Notes under the pieces: model-generated | What the model was told of the DNA's origin: nothing | Databases searched by the model: none | The model's input: the letters and a program-made list of their open reading frames with translations, nothing else | Assembly (NCBI RefSeq): GCF_022606295.1 | Contig: NZ_JAHHZS010000001.1 | Location: 124,001 to 188,000 of the forward strand | From: Arthrobacter bambusae | GTDB taxonomy: Bacteria; Actinomycetota; Actinomycetes; Actinomycetales; Micrococcaceae | DNA length: 64,000 bases | Reading direction: 5' to 3' | In this document: positions 9,367 to 18,671 of the stretch, in pieces | Position numbering within the stretch: position 1 is the stretch's first letter | How the letters are laid out: each line of letters begins with the position of its first letter | Translations under genes and position numbers: made by a program

Positions 9367-10731
9367 ATGAAGAATCCGATCCATCCGGCAGCTTCGGTCT
9401 CCGACCCCGCCGAGCTGCTGCAGCATCACGCCCGGGCAGGGCACGAGCAACTGGAATCGTGGCGCTATGGTCTCCGGGACGCCACGGAGCTTCCCGGCCT
9501 GCGCAAGCTGATCAAGGAATCCTGGCAGCGATCCGCGCAGCTCAAAGCGAACCCGGACCAACCCGAGGCGCCGCTGGTCATCGACCTCGACGAACTCGAG
9601 GAATACCGCCGGCAGCACCCCCTGGCCACCATCATGCCCGTCATCCAGAAGCTCCTCATCCAGCCCAGCTATGAGAGCGGCCTGCTGGTCGCCGTGGGGG
9701 ATGAGCTGGGCCGCTTGCTGTGGGTGGACGGTAATCCAGCGATGCGCCGCCGCGCCGAAGGCATGATGTTCGTGGCCGGCGCGGACTGGTCCGAAGCCGC
9801 GGTCGGCACGAGTGCTCCGGGCACGGCGCTCGCGTTGGGCCGCGGCATCCAGATTTCCGGCGCCGAGCATTACAAACGCTCCGTCCACCCGTGGAGCTGC
9901 ACCGCGGTTCCGTTCCACGACCCTGACTCGGGGGCCCTGCTCGGCGTCGTCGACATCACCGGCACGGAAGCCGCCGTCGCACCCCACACGCTTTCCCTCG
10001 TCGAGGCAACCGTGGCGGCCGCGCAGGCGCAATTGCGCGTGGAGAGGCTCCAGCTCGCGGCCACCAAGCACTCTGCGCCTGCCCGACGCCGGAACTCGCC
10101 TCCCGCCGCCGGCTCGCGCCAGGGGACCGGACTATACCGGAACAGCCTCCAGCTGCTGGGCCGGGACCAGGCCTTGTTGAGCATGGGAGGGCGCAGTATT
10201 CCACTGTCCGCGAGGCACAGCGAGATCCTTGCGTTGCTGGGTACCCGTCCCGAGGGACTCAGCGCCGAGGAACTCGCCCTGGCCCTGTATCCGGGGGACG
10301 GCTCGAGCGTGACATTGCGCGCCGAAATGGTGCGCTTGCGGAAGGTTCTCCACGAGCTCGACCCCGCCGCGGTCCCGGAATCCCGCCCGTACCGGCTCCC
10401 GATCGACCTCGGCCAGGATGCCGCCCAGGTGCTGTCCTGCCTGCAGCGGGGCGCCCACCGCATCGCGCTGGAGATCTACAAAGGCGCCGTCCTTCCGCAT
10501 TCGGAAGCACCCGGCATTGTCGAGCTCCGCGAGAAGGTATCGGCGCTGTTGCGCGAAGCGGTCCTGAACGACGGCAGTGCCGAGGCGCTGCTCAAGTATG
10601 CCGGGCTGCCTGAGGCGAAGGACGACGTCGACGTCCGGCGTGCCGCCCTCAGGCTCCTGCCGCCGCGCTCGCCGAAGCGGGCCGCCGTCGTCGCCGAGCT
10701 TGAACGCCTGGAAACCGAACTGTCGGCCTGA
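9367..10731 (+). CDS. GAF-domain transcriptional regulator of the alcohol/aldehyde cluster
   Basis: A 454-residue protein. The N-terminal two-thirds resembles the sensory part of AcoR-type activators: IKESWQRS near residue 48, then a GAF fold (about 85-220) with VGTSAPGTALA and SCTAVPFHDPDSG. There is no AAA+ domain. Instead residues 265-350 look like a winged helix of the trans_reg_C type (LSARHSEILALLGTRPEGLSAEELALAL). It is the first gene ahead of exaC, adhP and DUF779 and in related genera such regulators activate the acetaldehyde dehydrogenase operon. GGGAG precedes the ATG. Effector not deducible. Confidence 0.82.
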   Translation: MKNPIHPAASVSDPAELLQHHARAGHEQLESWRYGLRDATELPGLRKLIKESWQRSAQLKANPDQPEAPLVIDLDELEEYRRQHPLATIMPVIQKLLIQPSYESGLLVAVGDELGRLLWVDGNPAMRRRAEGMMFVAGADWSEAAVGTSAPGTALALGRGIQISGAEHYKRSVHPWSCTAVPFHDPDSGALLGVVDITGTEAAVAPHTLSLVEATVAAAQAQLRVERLQLAATKHSAPARRRNSPPAAGSRQGTGLYRNSLQLLGRDQALLSMGGRSIPLSARHSEILALLGTRPEGLSAEELALALYPGDGSSVTLRAEMVRLRKVLHELDPAAVPESRPYRLPIDLGQDAAQVLSCLQRGAHRIALEIYKGAVLPHSEAPGIVELREKVSALLREAVLNDGSAEALLKYAGLPEAKDDVDVRRAALRLLPPRSPKRAAVVAELERLETELSA

Positions 10732-10814
10732 AGCGGGCCCCTCGTGTAGCACTCGGGAAGAACGGAGTTTCGGCCCTTATCGTAGAACCGAGCCAAACGA
10801 AAGAAGCCTCCTCC

Positions 10815-11426
10815 GTGTTGAACAAACGCCTCGCCGTTGCCCTGACCATGTCCGGACTCCTTGCCGGAGCCACAGCCTGTGGGGCACCCGCCCAGACTGC
10901 GCCCGCATCGGCAACGACGTCAACTGCGGCCACCACAGCTGCCCTTGCCGGTTGGGAACTCGATCCAGCCGCTGGCGCCCAGAGAATCAAGGCCGCAGGC
11001 CTGGATATCCTGACCGCCGAAGGCACAGCCGAGCACTATCACGCCCACCTGGACGTCCTGGTTGATGGCAAAGCCGTCACCGTCCCGGCTGAGATCGGCT
11101 TCAGTTTCGGTGCCGACGGGCAGCCCAACGGAATCTCGGCGCTGCACACCCACGACACGTCCGGCGTCATCCACATCGAAGCGCCCACGCCGGGCCTGAA
11201 GTACACGCTCGGCCAGGTCCTCAGCGAGTGGGGAGTCCTGGACGGTAAGGATGCCACCGGAGCACCGCACAGCGGGACCGGCGGTTGGACCGCCTACGTG
11301 AACGGCGCAAAGCAGAATGCGCCGGTATCGGCCGTGGTTCTCAAGGCCCACGACGAGGTGGTCCTCTCCTTTGGAACCGCACCTTCGCGGGTTCCGAGCT
11401 CCTACGATTTCCCCGCAGGACTCTAA
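10815..11426 (+). CDS. His-rich secreted lipoprotein of unknown function
   Basis: A 203-residue protein starting at GTG with a type II signal peptide: basic NKR, hydrophobic LAVALTMSGLLAG, then lipid-accepting Cys22 (lipobox AGATAC). An Ala/Thr/Ser linker follows. The mature domain has two histidine clusters, HYHAH (74-78) and HTH (111-113) with His120, which could bind a metal or form a cupin-like active site. I do not recognise a named family. It sits between the GAF regulator and exaC on the same strand, which may link it to alcohol or aldehyde handling outside the membrane, but a separate promoter is equally possible. Confidence 0.75.
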   Translation: MLNKRLAVALTMSGLLAGATACGAPAQTAPASATTSTAATTAALAGWELDPAAGAQRIKAAGLDILTAEGTAEHYHAHLDVLVDGKAVTVPAEIGFSFGADGQPNGISALHTHDTSGVIHIEAPTPGLKYTLGQVLSEWGVLDGKDATGAPHSGTGGWTAYVNGAKQNAPVSAVVLKAHDEVVLSFGTAPSRVPSSYDFPAGL

Positions 11427-11558
11427 CTTCCCCGGCGCGGCAGGGGGGTACGTCCCCGAAGTGATCTGAACCACAGGGTTGCAACCTGCTTGCAACCTTC
11501 CCGCTCCTACGCTGATGGCACAGCAACGCCACCATCATGCGCAGCAAAGGAGCTACAG

Positions 11559-13082
11559 ATGACTGTTTATGCACAGCCGGGTGCCGAAGGTTCGAAGGTC
11601 ACGTTCAAGGACCGTTACGAGAACTGGATCGGCGGGGAGTGGGTTGCCCCGGTCAAGGGGCAGTACTTCGAGAACATCACCCCGGTGACCGGGAAGGCCT
11701 TCTGCGAGGTGGCCCGGGGCACGGCCGAGGACATCGAGCTGGCACTGGACGCCGCGCACAAGGTGGCTCCTTCCTGGGGTAAGACTTCGGCCACGGAACG
11801 CGCCGCGGTCCTGAACAAGATCGCCGACCGGATCGATGAGAACGTCGAGCTGCTTGCTGTGGCCGAGACGTGGGACAACGGCAAGCCGATCCGGGAAACC
11901 CTGAACGCGGACATTCCGCTCGCGGCGGACCACTTCCGCTACTTCGCCTCCGCGATCCGTGCCCAGGAAGGCCACTTGTCCCAGCTGGACGAAGACACCA
12001 CGGCGTACCACTTCCATGAGCCGCTGGGTGTGGTGGGCCAGATCATCCCCTGGAACTTCCCGATCCTCATGGCCGTGTGGAAGCTCGCCCCGGCACTTGC
12101 CGCGGGCAACGCCGTCGTCCTCAAGCCCGCAGAGCAGACTCCGTCCTCCATCCTGGTCCTCATGGAACTGATCGGCGACCTGCTGCCCGCCGGCGTCGTG
12201 AACGTGGTCAACGGGTTCGGCGTCGAGGCCGGCAAGCCTTTGGCGTCCAGCCCGCGGATCCGAAAGATCGCCTTCACCGGCGAAACCACCACGGGCCGGT
12301 TGATCAGCCAGTACGCGTCCCAGAACCTGATCCCGGTGACCCTGGAGCTGGGCGGCAAGAGCCCGAACATCTTCTTCGACGACGTCGCCGCGCAGAGTGA
12401 CGCGTTCTACGACAAGGCCCAGGAAGGCTTCACGCTCTTCGCCTTCAACCAGGGCGAAGTGTGCACCTGCCCCTCCCGCGCCCTGGTCCAGGAAGGCATC
12501 TACGATTCCTTCATGGCAGACGCCGTGGCCCGGACCAACAAGATCATCCAGGGCAATCCGCTGGACACGGACACCCAGCTCGGTGCCCAGGCCTCCAACG
12601 ACCAGCTCGAAAAAATCCTCTCCTACATCGACATCGGAAAGCAGGAAGGCGCCAAGGTCCTCACCGGCGGCGCCCGCGCACAGCTCGACGGCGACCTGGC
12701 CGGCGGCTACTACGTCCAGCCGACCATCTTCGAAGGCCACAACCGGATGCGGATCTTCCAGGAGGAGATCTTCGGCCCCGTGGTGTCCGTGACGAAGTTC
12801 AGCGACTACAACGACGCCATCGGCATCGCCAACGACACCCTCTACGGACTCGGCGCCGGTGTCTGGTCCCGCAACGGCAACGTCGCCTACCGGGCGGGCC
12901 GGGAAATCCAGGCCGGCCGTGTCTGGGTCAACAACTACCACGCCTACCCGGCGGGCGCCGCGTTCGGCGGCTACAAGTCCTCCGGCATCGGACGCGAAAA
13001 CCACGCCATGATGCTGGACCACTACCAGCAGACCAAAAACCTGCTGGTCAGCTACAACGAGAACAAGCTCGGCTTCTTCTAA
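11559..13082 (+). CDS. exaC: NAD-dependent aldehyde dehydrogenase, ExaC/AldA type (acetaldehyde dehydrogenase)
   Basis: A 507-residue aldehyde dehydrogenase. Catalytic Glu263 lies in [11 protein letters not shown] and the nucleophile Cys302 in [12 protein letters not shown]; this [11 protein letters not shown] wording is typical of the acetaldehyde/chloroacetaldehyde dehydrogenase branch (ExaC, AldA, AcoD). IPWNFP and LKPAEQTP are also present. It oxidises acetaldehyde to acetate in ethanol breakdown. I chose ATG 11559 with AAAGGAG eight bases upstream, not the in-frame ATG at 11490. It is followed by a hairpin and then adhP, whose product supplies the aldehyde. Confidence 0.93.
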   Translation: MTVYAQPGAEGSKVTFKDRYENWIGGEWVAPVKGQYFENITPVTGKAFCEVARGTAEDIELALDAAHKVAPSWGKTSATERAAVLNKIADRIDENVELLAVAETWDNGKPIRETLNADIPLAADHFRYFASAIRAQEGHLSQLDEDTTAYHFHEPLGVVGQIIPWNFPILMAVWKLAPALAAGNAVVLKPAEQTPSSILVLMELIGDLLPAGVVNVVNGFGVEAGKPLASSPRIRKIAFTGETTTGRLISQYASQNLIPVTLELGGKSPNIFFDDVAAQSDAFYDKAQEGFTLFAFNQGEVCTCPSRALVQEGIYDSFMADAVARTNKIIQGNPLDTDTQLGAQASNDQLEKILSYIDIGKQEGAKVLTGGARAQLDGDLAGGYYVQPTIFEGHNRMRIFQEEIFGPVVSVTKFSDYNDAIGIANDTLYGLGAGVWSRNGNVAYRAGREIQAGRVWVNNYHAYPAGAAFGGYKSSGIGRENHAMMLDHYQQTKNLLVSYNENKLGFF

Positions 13083-13098
13083 GCCGCGCCCCACCCGG

Positions 13099-13124
13099 CG
13101 GAGGGACCAATCCAGGTCCCTCCG
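13099..13124 (+). terminator. 10-bp perfect hairpin between exaC and adhP
   Basis: CGGAGGGACC and GGTCCCTCCG flank an AATCCA loop, 16 bp after the exaC stop and 79 bp before adhP. No T-run follows. It may partly end exaC transcripts or protect the 3' end of an upstream mRNA, giving unequal expression of the two dehydrogenases. Confidence 0.55.
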
Positions 13125-13202
13125 TCGGCCCTCCCTGGCCACCCCTCAGGAAAGCAGCACCCGTACCGCACTTTTAGTTTTGACGACGCAAGGATTTCGC
13201 CA

Positions 13203-14225
13203 ATGACGACGACAATGCACGCAGCCGTAGTAACAGAATTCGGAAAAGAGCTACAAATCCAGTCCCTTCCCCTTCCCACTCCCGGACGCGGGGAAGCGCT
13301 GGTCAGGGTCATCACCAGCGGTGTCTGCCACACGGACCTGCACGCCGCGGACGGGGACTGGCCGGTCAAGCCTTCACCGCCCTTTGTGCCCGGCCACGAA
13401 GGTGTGGGCGAAGTGGTGGCCCTCGGTGAAGGCGTCACCGACCTGGCCATCGGAGACCTCGTGGGCAACGCCTGGCTCTGGTCAGCGTGTGGCGATTGCC
13501 AATTCTGCCGGACCGGTTGGGAGACCCTGTGCGAAGCCCAGAAGAACGCAGGCTACAGCGTGGACGGCTCTTTCGGGGAATACATGCTGGTGGACAGCCG
13601 GTTCGCAGCCAGGATTCCGGCAGGTTCGGATCCCGTGGAGGTCGCTCCGGTGCTGTGCGCCGGAGTCACGGTCTACAAGGGCCTGAAGATGACCGAAGCC
13701 AAGCCGGGCCAATGGGTCACCATTTCCGGCATCGGCGGCCTGGGTCACATCGCTGTCCAGTACGCAGTGGCCATGGGCCTGCGGGTCGCCGCAGTGGACA
13801 TTGCCGACGACAAGCTCGCCCTCGCCAGGAAACACGGCGCCGAGCTGACGGTCAACGCCCTGCACGAAGATCCGGCGGAAGTCATCCAGCGGGACACCGG
13901 AGGCTGCCACGGGGTCCTGGTCACGGCCGTGCATCCTTCGGCTTTCGGGCAGGCGATCGGCATGGCCAGGCGTGGCGGGACCATTGTCTTCAACGGACTC
14001 CCTCCCGGCGACTTTCCTGCGCCGATCTTCGAGATTGTGCTCAAGGGCCTGACCGTCCGGGGCTCGATCGTGGGAACGCGCCAGGACTTGGAGGAAGCGC
14101 TGGACTTCTACGCGCAAGGCAAAATCCACCCGACCGTTTCCACGCGGGAGCTCTCCGAGGTAAACGCGGTCTTTGACGAAATGAAGCATGCCAAGATCGA
14201 CGGCCGCGTGGTGTTGAGGTTCTAA
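13203..14225 (+). CDS. adhP: Zinc-dependent alcohol dehydrogenase AdhP
   Basis: A 340-residue medium-chain dehydrogenase. Catalytic zinc ligands are visible as Cys42 (GVCHTDLH), His65 (PGHEGVGE) and Cys152; the structural zinc site is Cys96, Cys99, Cys102 and Cys110. The NAD fold is GIGGLGHIAVQYA at about 176. It interconverts ethanol or other primary alcohols and their aldehydes with NAD, feeding exaC. AAGGA lies ahead of the ATG. Its stop overlaps the start of the DUF779 gene by one base (TAATG), indicating translational coupling. Confidence 0.94.
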   Translation: MTTTMHAAVVTEFGKELQIQSLPLPTPGRGEALVRVITSGVCHTDLHAADGDWPVKPSPPFVPGHEGVGEVVALGEGVTDLAIGDLVGNAWLWSACGDCQFCRTGWETLCEAQKNAGYSVDGSFGEYMLVDSRFAARIPAGSDPVEVAPVLCAGVTVYKGLKMTEAKPGQWVTISGIGGLGHIAVQYAVAMGLRVAAVDIADDKLALARKHGAELTVNALHEDPAEVIQRDTGGCHGVLVTAVHPSAFGQAIGMARRGGTIVFNGLPPGDFPAPIFEIVLKGLTVRGSIVGTRQDLEEALDFYAQGKIHPTVSTRELSEVNAVFDEMKHAKIDGRVVLRF

Positions 14226-14641
14226 TGCGCCACAACAGGCTTGACGCCGCAGTGACGCTGCCCGGGGAAGACTTTTCCCGGGTGGCGCTCACCGCCGTTT
14301 CCAGAGAACTCCTCCGGAAGTTGTGGGAGCAGCACGGTCCGCTCATGTTCCATCAGTCAGGTGGTTGCTGCGACGGCTCCTCACCCATGTGCTACCCGGC
14401 CGGCGAATTCATTACCGGTGATTCGGACGTTCTGCTCGGACTTTTCGACATTGGCGAGCCCGAACGGCCGCAGCCTGTGGAGTTCTGGATGTCCCGGGAA
14501 CAGTTCAATTACTGGTCACACACCCATCTGACCGTGGACGTAGTGGACGGCCGTGGGAGTGGCTTCTCAGTGGAATCGCCTGAGGGGAAGCGTTTCCTTA
14601 TCCGTTCCACCTTGATGGATTGGAACGTCCCCAAGCTCTGA
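14225..14641 (+). CDS. DUF779 domain protein
   Basis: A 138-residue cytoplasmic protein with the family's cysteine-rich stretch HQSGGCCDGSSPMCYPAGEF (Cys48, Cys49, Cys56). The DUF779 family has no proven function but is regularly encoded next to ExaC-type aldehyde dehydrogenases and AdhP-type alcohol dehydrogenases, as here. The TAATG junction with adhP shows it is the last gene of that operon. The cysteines suggest metal binding or a thiol-based role in aldehyde handling; that is inference. Confidence 0.88.
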   Translation: MRHNRLDAAVTLPGEDFSRVALTAVSRELLRKLWEQHGPLMFHQSGGCCDGSSPMCYPAGEFITGDSDVLLGLFDIGEPERPQPVEFWMSREQFNYWSHTHLTVDVVDGRGSGFSVESPEGKRFLIRSTLMDWNVPKL

Positions 14642-14705
14642 AGATGGGCTGCGCTTTTGTCTCACGATTCGGGACAAATGTGGGGGTCCATTGGCTGGAC
14701 ACTAC

Positions 14706-14739
14706 TCTTGATGAGTCTGTTTCTACCCCCTCATCAAGA
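14706..14739. promoter_or_regulatory. 10-bp perfect inverted repeat at the permease start
   Basis: TCTTGATGAG and CTCATCAAGA flank a 14-base spacer and end two bases before the GTG start of the amino acid permease. The position suggests an operator over the promoter or a leader hairpin that could mask the start region. No ribosome site is obvious between the repeat and either possible start. Confidence 0.6.
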
Positions 14740-14741
14740 TT

Positions 14742-16343
14742 GTGGACTCTCCTATGAACCTCTTCAGGACCAAATCGATCGAGCAGTCCATTGCGGACGC
14801 CGATGAGCCCGGACGCAAGCTCAAGCGTTCCCTCAGTACTTGGGATCTGATGATCATGGGCGTTGCCGTGGCCGTCGGCGCCGGGATCTTCTCTGTTGGC
14901 GCCAAGGCCGCCGCGAACTTTGCCGGCCCGGCCGTGACGATCTCCTTTGCAGTCGCAGCCGTCACGTGTGCCTTGGCCATCATGTGCTACGCCGAGTTCG
15001 CCACCGCCATCCCGGTGGCTGGGTCCGCCTACGTCTTCACCTACGCCACGATGGGAGAGATCCTCGCCTGGATCATTGGCTGGAACCTCATTCTTGAACT
15101 GTTTACGGCAGCCGCAGTCATCGCCAAGTACTGGGGCATCTACTTGAGCAACGTGTTTGCCCTCATGGGTGTGGACATGCCCCCGGCCTTGAACATCGGC
15201 GGCGTGGATCTCTATTGGGGCGCTTTCCTGATTGTTGCGATCTTCACGGTGCTCCTCGTTCTCGGTACCAAGCTCTCCGCCCGCGTGGGCAATGTCTTCA
15301 CGCTGATCAAGATCGCCGTGGTGCTGTTCGTCATTGTTGTCGGCTTCACCTACGTGAAATTCTCCAACTACGCGCCGTTTGTCCCGGCATCGCAGCCTAC
15401 AGGGGGCACTGACGGCGCGGATGTCATGAAGCAGTCCTTGTTCGGCTTCCTCACCGGCGCGGTTCCGGCACAGTACGGAACGCTGGGTATCTTCGCCGGC
15501 GCAGCCTTGGTGTTCTTTGCCTTCATCGGCTTCGACGTGGTTGCGACTTCCGCGGAAGAGGTCAAGAACCCGCAGAAGACCTTGCCCCGGGGTATCTTCG
15601 GCGGCCTGGCGCTCGTGACGTTGCTCTACATCCTGGTCTCCCTCGCCCTGACCGGCATGGTGTCGTATACCCAGCTGGCGCAAGCGAAGAACCCCACCCT
15701 GACCACGGCCTTCGAGGCGGTCGGAAACACCGACGCGGCCAAGGTCATTGCCTTTGGCTCACTGATTGGTTTGACCACTGTCATCATGGTGCTGCTCATG
15801 GGCCTGGCACGCGTGGTCCTTGCGATGAGTCGCGACGGTCTGCTTCCGCGCGCCCTGTCCAAGACGAGCGACAAGCGCTCGACGCCGGTCCGCCTCCAGA
15901 TCATCTGTGGCGCTGCCGTAGCCATTGTTGCCGGTCTGACAAACGTGGATGTTCTCGAAGAGATGATCAACATCGGTACCCTCTCGGCCTTCGTGATGGT
16001 CAGCCTCGGCATCCTGGTCCTGCGCAAGAAGCGCCCGGATCTGAGGCCGGCTTTCCGGGTTCCCTTCGGCAAGGTGCTTCCGGTGGTTTCGGCCGTCCTG
16101 TGCGTCTACCTGATGACAAACCTGGCCGTGGAGACGTGGATCTTTTTCGCCATCTGGCTGGCAATCGGCCTGGCAATCTACTTTGCCTACGGTCAGCGCC
16201 ACTCCCGCCTGAACGAGAAGTTCGCGTCCGCGAAGGCCGTGGTGTCCGGGCAAGACGCTTCGTCCGACGGGGCCTCCGCGTCCGACGGAGCCTCCGCTTC
16301 CGACACGAGCGGCGACGACGAGGACAGCCTCAGCAAGGTCTGA
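14742..16343 (+). CDS. APC-family amino acid permease (cationic amino acid transporter-like)
   Basis: A 533-residue membrane protein with about 12-14 hydrophobic helices. The first helix carries the substrate-binding loop of the family, GVAVAVGAGIFSVGAKAA, preceded by the cytoplasmic LKRSLSTWDL. These proteins import amino acids with protons; the CAT/YfnA branch often takes cationic or broad neutral amino acids. The tail is low-complexity (repeats of DGASAS, then acidic). Start is either GTG 14742 or ATG 14754; the second would remove four residues. A perfect hairpin at 16359 follows. Confidence 0.87.
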   Translation: MDSPMNLFRTKSIEQSIADADEPGRKLKRSLSTWDLMIMGVAVAVGAGIFSVGAKAAANFAGPAVTISFAVAAVTCALAIMCYAEFATAIPVAGSAYVFTYATMGEILAWIIGWNLILELFTAAAVIAKYWGIYLSNVFALMGVDMPPALNIGGVDLYWGAFLIVAIFTVLLVLGTKLSARVGNVFTLIKIAVVLFVIVVGFTYVKFSNYAPFVPASQPTGGTDGADVMKQSLFGFLTGAVPAQYGTLGIFAGAALVFFAFIGFDVVATSAEEVKNPQKTLPRGIFGGLALVTLLYILVSLALTGMVSYTQLAQAKNPTLTTAFEAVGNTDAAKVIAFGSLIGLTTVIMVLLMGLARVVLAMSRDGLLPRALSKTSDKRSTPVRLQIICGAAVAIVAGLTNVDVLEEMINIGTLSAFVMVSLGILVLRKKRPDLRPAFRVPFGKVLPVVSAVLCVYLMTNLAVETWIFFAIWLAIGLAIYFAYGQRHSRLNEKFASAKAVVSGQDASSDGASASDGASASDTSGDDEDSLSKV

Positions 16344-16358
16344 ACAGACACGGATTCA

Positions 16359-16388
16359 TTGCCGCGGCCGAACTCACGGCCGCGGCAA
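16359..16388. terminator. Bidirectional 12-bp hairpin terminator
   Basis: TTGCCGCGGCCG and CGGCCGCGGCAA flank an AACTCA loop between the convergent permease and DUF2461 genes. The stem is perfect and GC-rich with no clear T-run, the form common in actinobacteria. It can serve both genes. Confidence 0.7.
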
Positions 16389-16400
16389 CGACCCCAATGA

Positions 16401-17036
16401 TTATGGCGCGGCGTGCTCGTTGACCCACTCCACGAGCGGGCGCAGCACCTCCCAACGCTTGGCGATTTCTTCCTTGGCTGAGGGCTCGGACATCCATGCG
16501 GGTTCTCCCAAGGTGACCCCTGCAGACAACGACTTGTGCTTCAAGAGCTCCGCGCGTGGATGGTCTTTGTCGAAACCACGCGGAACGGTCTTGAGCTTCT
16601 CGCCCTCCACCGTGAAACCTGCGGCGGCGATGGCATCGACGATTTTCTGGAGTTCTTCCCCGCTGGCCGGCGAATCCGTAGCGGCACGGAACCGGGCGAT
16701 CTGTTCCGGGGTGCGCGAGTGGCATCCGCCGCCGATCAACAGGCCGTCTGCACTGAGCTGGAGATAGAAGCCCACGCCCTCGTTGTCGGCTGCAAATGCT
16801 CCCTGTGCCGTCTTATACGGGGACTTGTCCTGGGAGAAACGGATATCACGGTTGGGGCGGAAAACCTTGCCCGGCCCGAATCGGGGCTCAAGCTCCTCCA
16901 GCAACAGTGTCAACGGCTCTTTCACGGCGGAGTCGTAGATGTCTTTGTGCGCCAGCCACCATTCGCGGTTGTTGTTCTCTTCAAGCTCGGCATAGAAGGC
17001 GATTGCCGCTGCGGGGATCCCGGTAAATGTGCTCAT
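16401..17036 (-). CDS. DUF2461 domain protein (TIGR02453 family)
   Basis: A 211-residue soluble protein matching the DUF2461 pattern: an N-terminal FYAELEENNNREWW motif, then FRPNRDIRFSQDKSPYKT (about 58-75), then GVGFYLQLSADGLLIGGG. This family is widespread, monomeric in solution and functionally undefined. TAGGAT lies exactly six bases before the ATG at 17036, so the mRNA is probably leaderless. It is convergent with the permease and divergent in control from katA. Confidence 0.92.
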   Translation of the reverse strand: MSTFTGIPAAAIAFYAELEENNNREWWLAHKDIYDSAVKEPLTLLLEELEPRFGPGKVFRPNRDIRFSQDKSPYKTAQGAFAADNEGVGFYLQLSADGLLIGGGCHSRTPEQIARFRAATDSPASGEELQKIVDAIAAAGFTVEGEKLKTVPRGFDKDHPRAELLKHKSLSAGVTLGEPAWMSEPSAKEEIAKRWEVLRPLVEWVNEHAAP

Positions 17037-17129
17037 GCAAGGATCCTATGGACGACAAGGCCGGGCTAGCCAGAGACGTTGTCGGCTATGTGGAAAACCT
17101 GCCGACAGCCCCCGCTATTCATGCGCATC

Positions 17130-17172
17130 AAAAAAGCAACCCCGCCGCGGAGATTCCGCAGCGGGGTTGCTT
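17130..17172 (-). terminator. Intrinsic terminator of katA
   Basis: On the complement, AAGCAACCCCGC pairs with GCGGGGTTGCTT (12 bp), with a further inner GCGGA/TCCGC stem, and is followed by six T residues. It lies 15 bp past the katA stop. Confidence 0.9.
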
Positions 17173-17186
17173 CATGGGTGGCGTTG

Positions 17187-18671
17187 TTACAGCTTGTTGG
17201 CTGCCTCTGCAGCCGACTCGTTTTGGCCGGCGCCGAGGTTGGCGCGCAGTTTGGCACCGAGTTCAGCATCGACGTTGGTCCAGTACTGGATGGCGCGTTC
17301 CTTGATGCCGGGGCTCTTGACACCGCCCACGGCGCCCGTGATGGTCTCGAGCAGGCGGGCCTTGGCGCCGTCGTCGTAGACCTCGCGGTACAGCGCGCCG
17401 GCCTGGACGAAGTCGCCGTCCTCGGCATGCAGGGAGTGCGCGGAGAGCGTCAGCTCGCCGTCGTTCTCCCAGCCACCGGCCGGGTTCTGTGGCTCAACAG
17501 TGGCCGGGCCACCCACGGAGTTCGGTGCGTAGACCGGAACCGAAGGAGCATTGAACAGGTAACGTCCCGCGCCGTCCTGGCTGTAGTTGTTGACTTGGTT
17601 CTTCGGCTGGTTCACCGGGATCTGGGCGTGGTTGGTGCCCACGCGGTAGCGGTGTGCGTCAGCGTAGGAGAAGATGCGGGCCTGCAGCATCTTGTCCGGG
17701 GAGGCGGCGATACCCGGAACGAAGTTCGACGGCGCGAAGGTGGCCTGCTCGATCTGCGCGAAGTAGTTTTCCGGGTTCTTGTTGAGCTCCATGGTGCCCA
17801 CGTGGATCAGCGGGTAGTCCGAGTGCGGCCACACCTTGGTGAGGTCGAACGGGTTGAAGCGGTAGGTCTTGGCGTCCTCGTAAGGCATGACCTGGATGTG
17901 CAGTTCCCAGGACGGGAAGTTGCCGGCGGCAATGTTCTCCTGGAGGTCGCGAATGTAGAAGTCCGCATCCGAGCCGGCCAGTTCAGCGGCTTGGTCGCCC
18001 GTGATGGTCTTGACGCCTTGGTTGGACTTGAAGTGGTACTTGACCCAGAAGCGCTCGCCCTCGGCGTTGATCCACTGGTAGGTGTGCGAGCCGTAGCCCT
18101 GCATTTCACGCCAGGAAGCCGGAAGGCCGCGATCGCCCATGAGCCAGGTGACCTGGTGTGCGGACTCGGGCGAGAGGGTCCAGAAGTCCCACTGCATGTC
18201 GGCGTCGCGCAGGTGGGTGCCCGGGAGCCGCTTCTGGGAGTGGATGAAGTCCGGGAACTTGATGCCGTCGCGGATGAAGAACACCGGGGTGTTGTTGCCG
18301 ACCAGGTCGTAGTTGCCCTCGGAAGTGTAGAACTTGACGGCGAAGCCGCGCGGGTCGCGCCACGTGTCCGGGGAGCCGTTCTCGCCTGCCACGGAGGAGA
18401 AACGGATGAGCATGTCCGTCTCGACGCCGGGCTGGAACAGGGCAGCCTTGGTGTACTTGGATACGTCCGAGGAAGTCTTGAAGGTACCGAAAGCGCCGCC
18501 GCCCTTGGCGTGGACAACACGCTCCGGGACGCGCTCGCGGTTGAACTGGGCGAGCTTTTCCACCAGGTAGTGGTCGGTCAGGATGATGGCACCATCGGCA
18601 CCGACGGACTGGGAATGCGCGTCCGAGGTGACGGGGGCGCCCGACTGGGTGGTCGAGATGTTCGCGGTCAT
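17187..18671 (-). CDS. katA: Monofunctional heme catalase
   Basis: A 494-residue small-subunit catalase. The distal His54 is in the signature [20 protein letters not shown], the distal Asn in [12 protein letters not shown], and the proximal heme Tyr in [14 protein letters not shown]. It destroys hydrogen peroxide in the cytoplasm. Its ATG overlaps the furA stop by 4 bp, so it is translated with that regulator from one promoter upstream of furA, and derepression by peroxide or iron is expected. It is followed by a strong terminator. Confidence 0.97.
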   Translation of the reverse strand: MTANISTTQSGAPVTSDAHSQSVGADGAIILTDHYLVEKLAQFNRERVPERVVHAKGGGAFGTFKTSSDVSKYTKAALFQPGVETDMLIRFSSVAGENGSPDTWRDPRGFAVKFYTSEGNYDLVGNNTPVFFIRDGIKFPDFIHSQKRLPGTHLRDADMQWDFWTLSPESAHQVTWLMGDRGLPASWREMQGYGSHTYQWINAEGERFWVKYHFKSNQGVKTITGDQAAELAGSDADFYIRDLQENIAAGNFPSWELHIQVMPYEDAKTYRFNPFDLTKVWPHSDYPLIHVGTMELNKNPENYFAQIEQATFAPSNFVPGIAASPDKMLQARIFSYADAHRYRVGTNHAQIPVNQPKNQVNNYSQDGAGRYLFNAPSVPVYAPNSVGGPATVEPQNPAGGWENDGELTLSAHSLHAEDGDFVQAGALYREVYDDGAKARLLETITGAVGGVKSPGIKERAIQYWTNVDAELGAKLRANLGAGQNESAAEAANKL

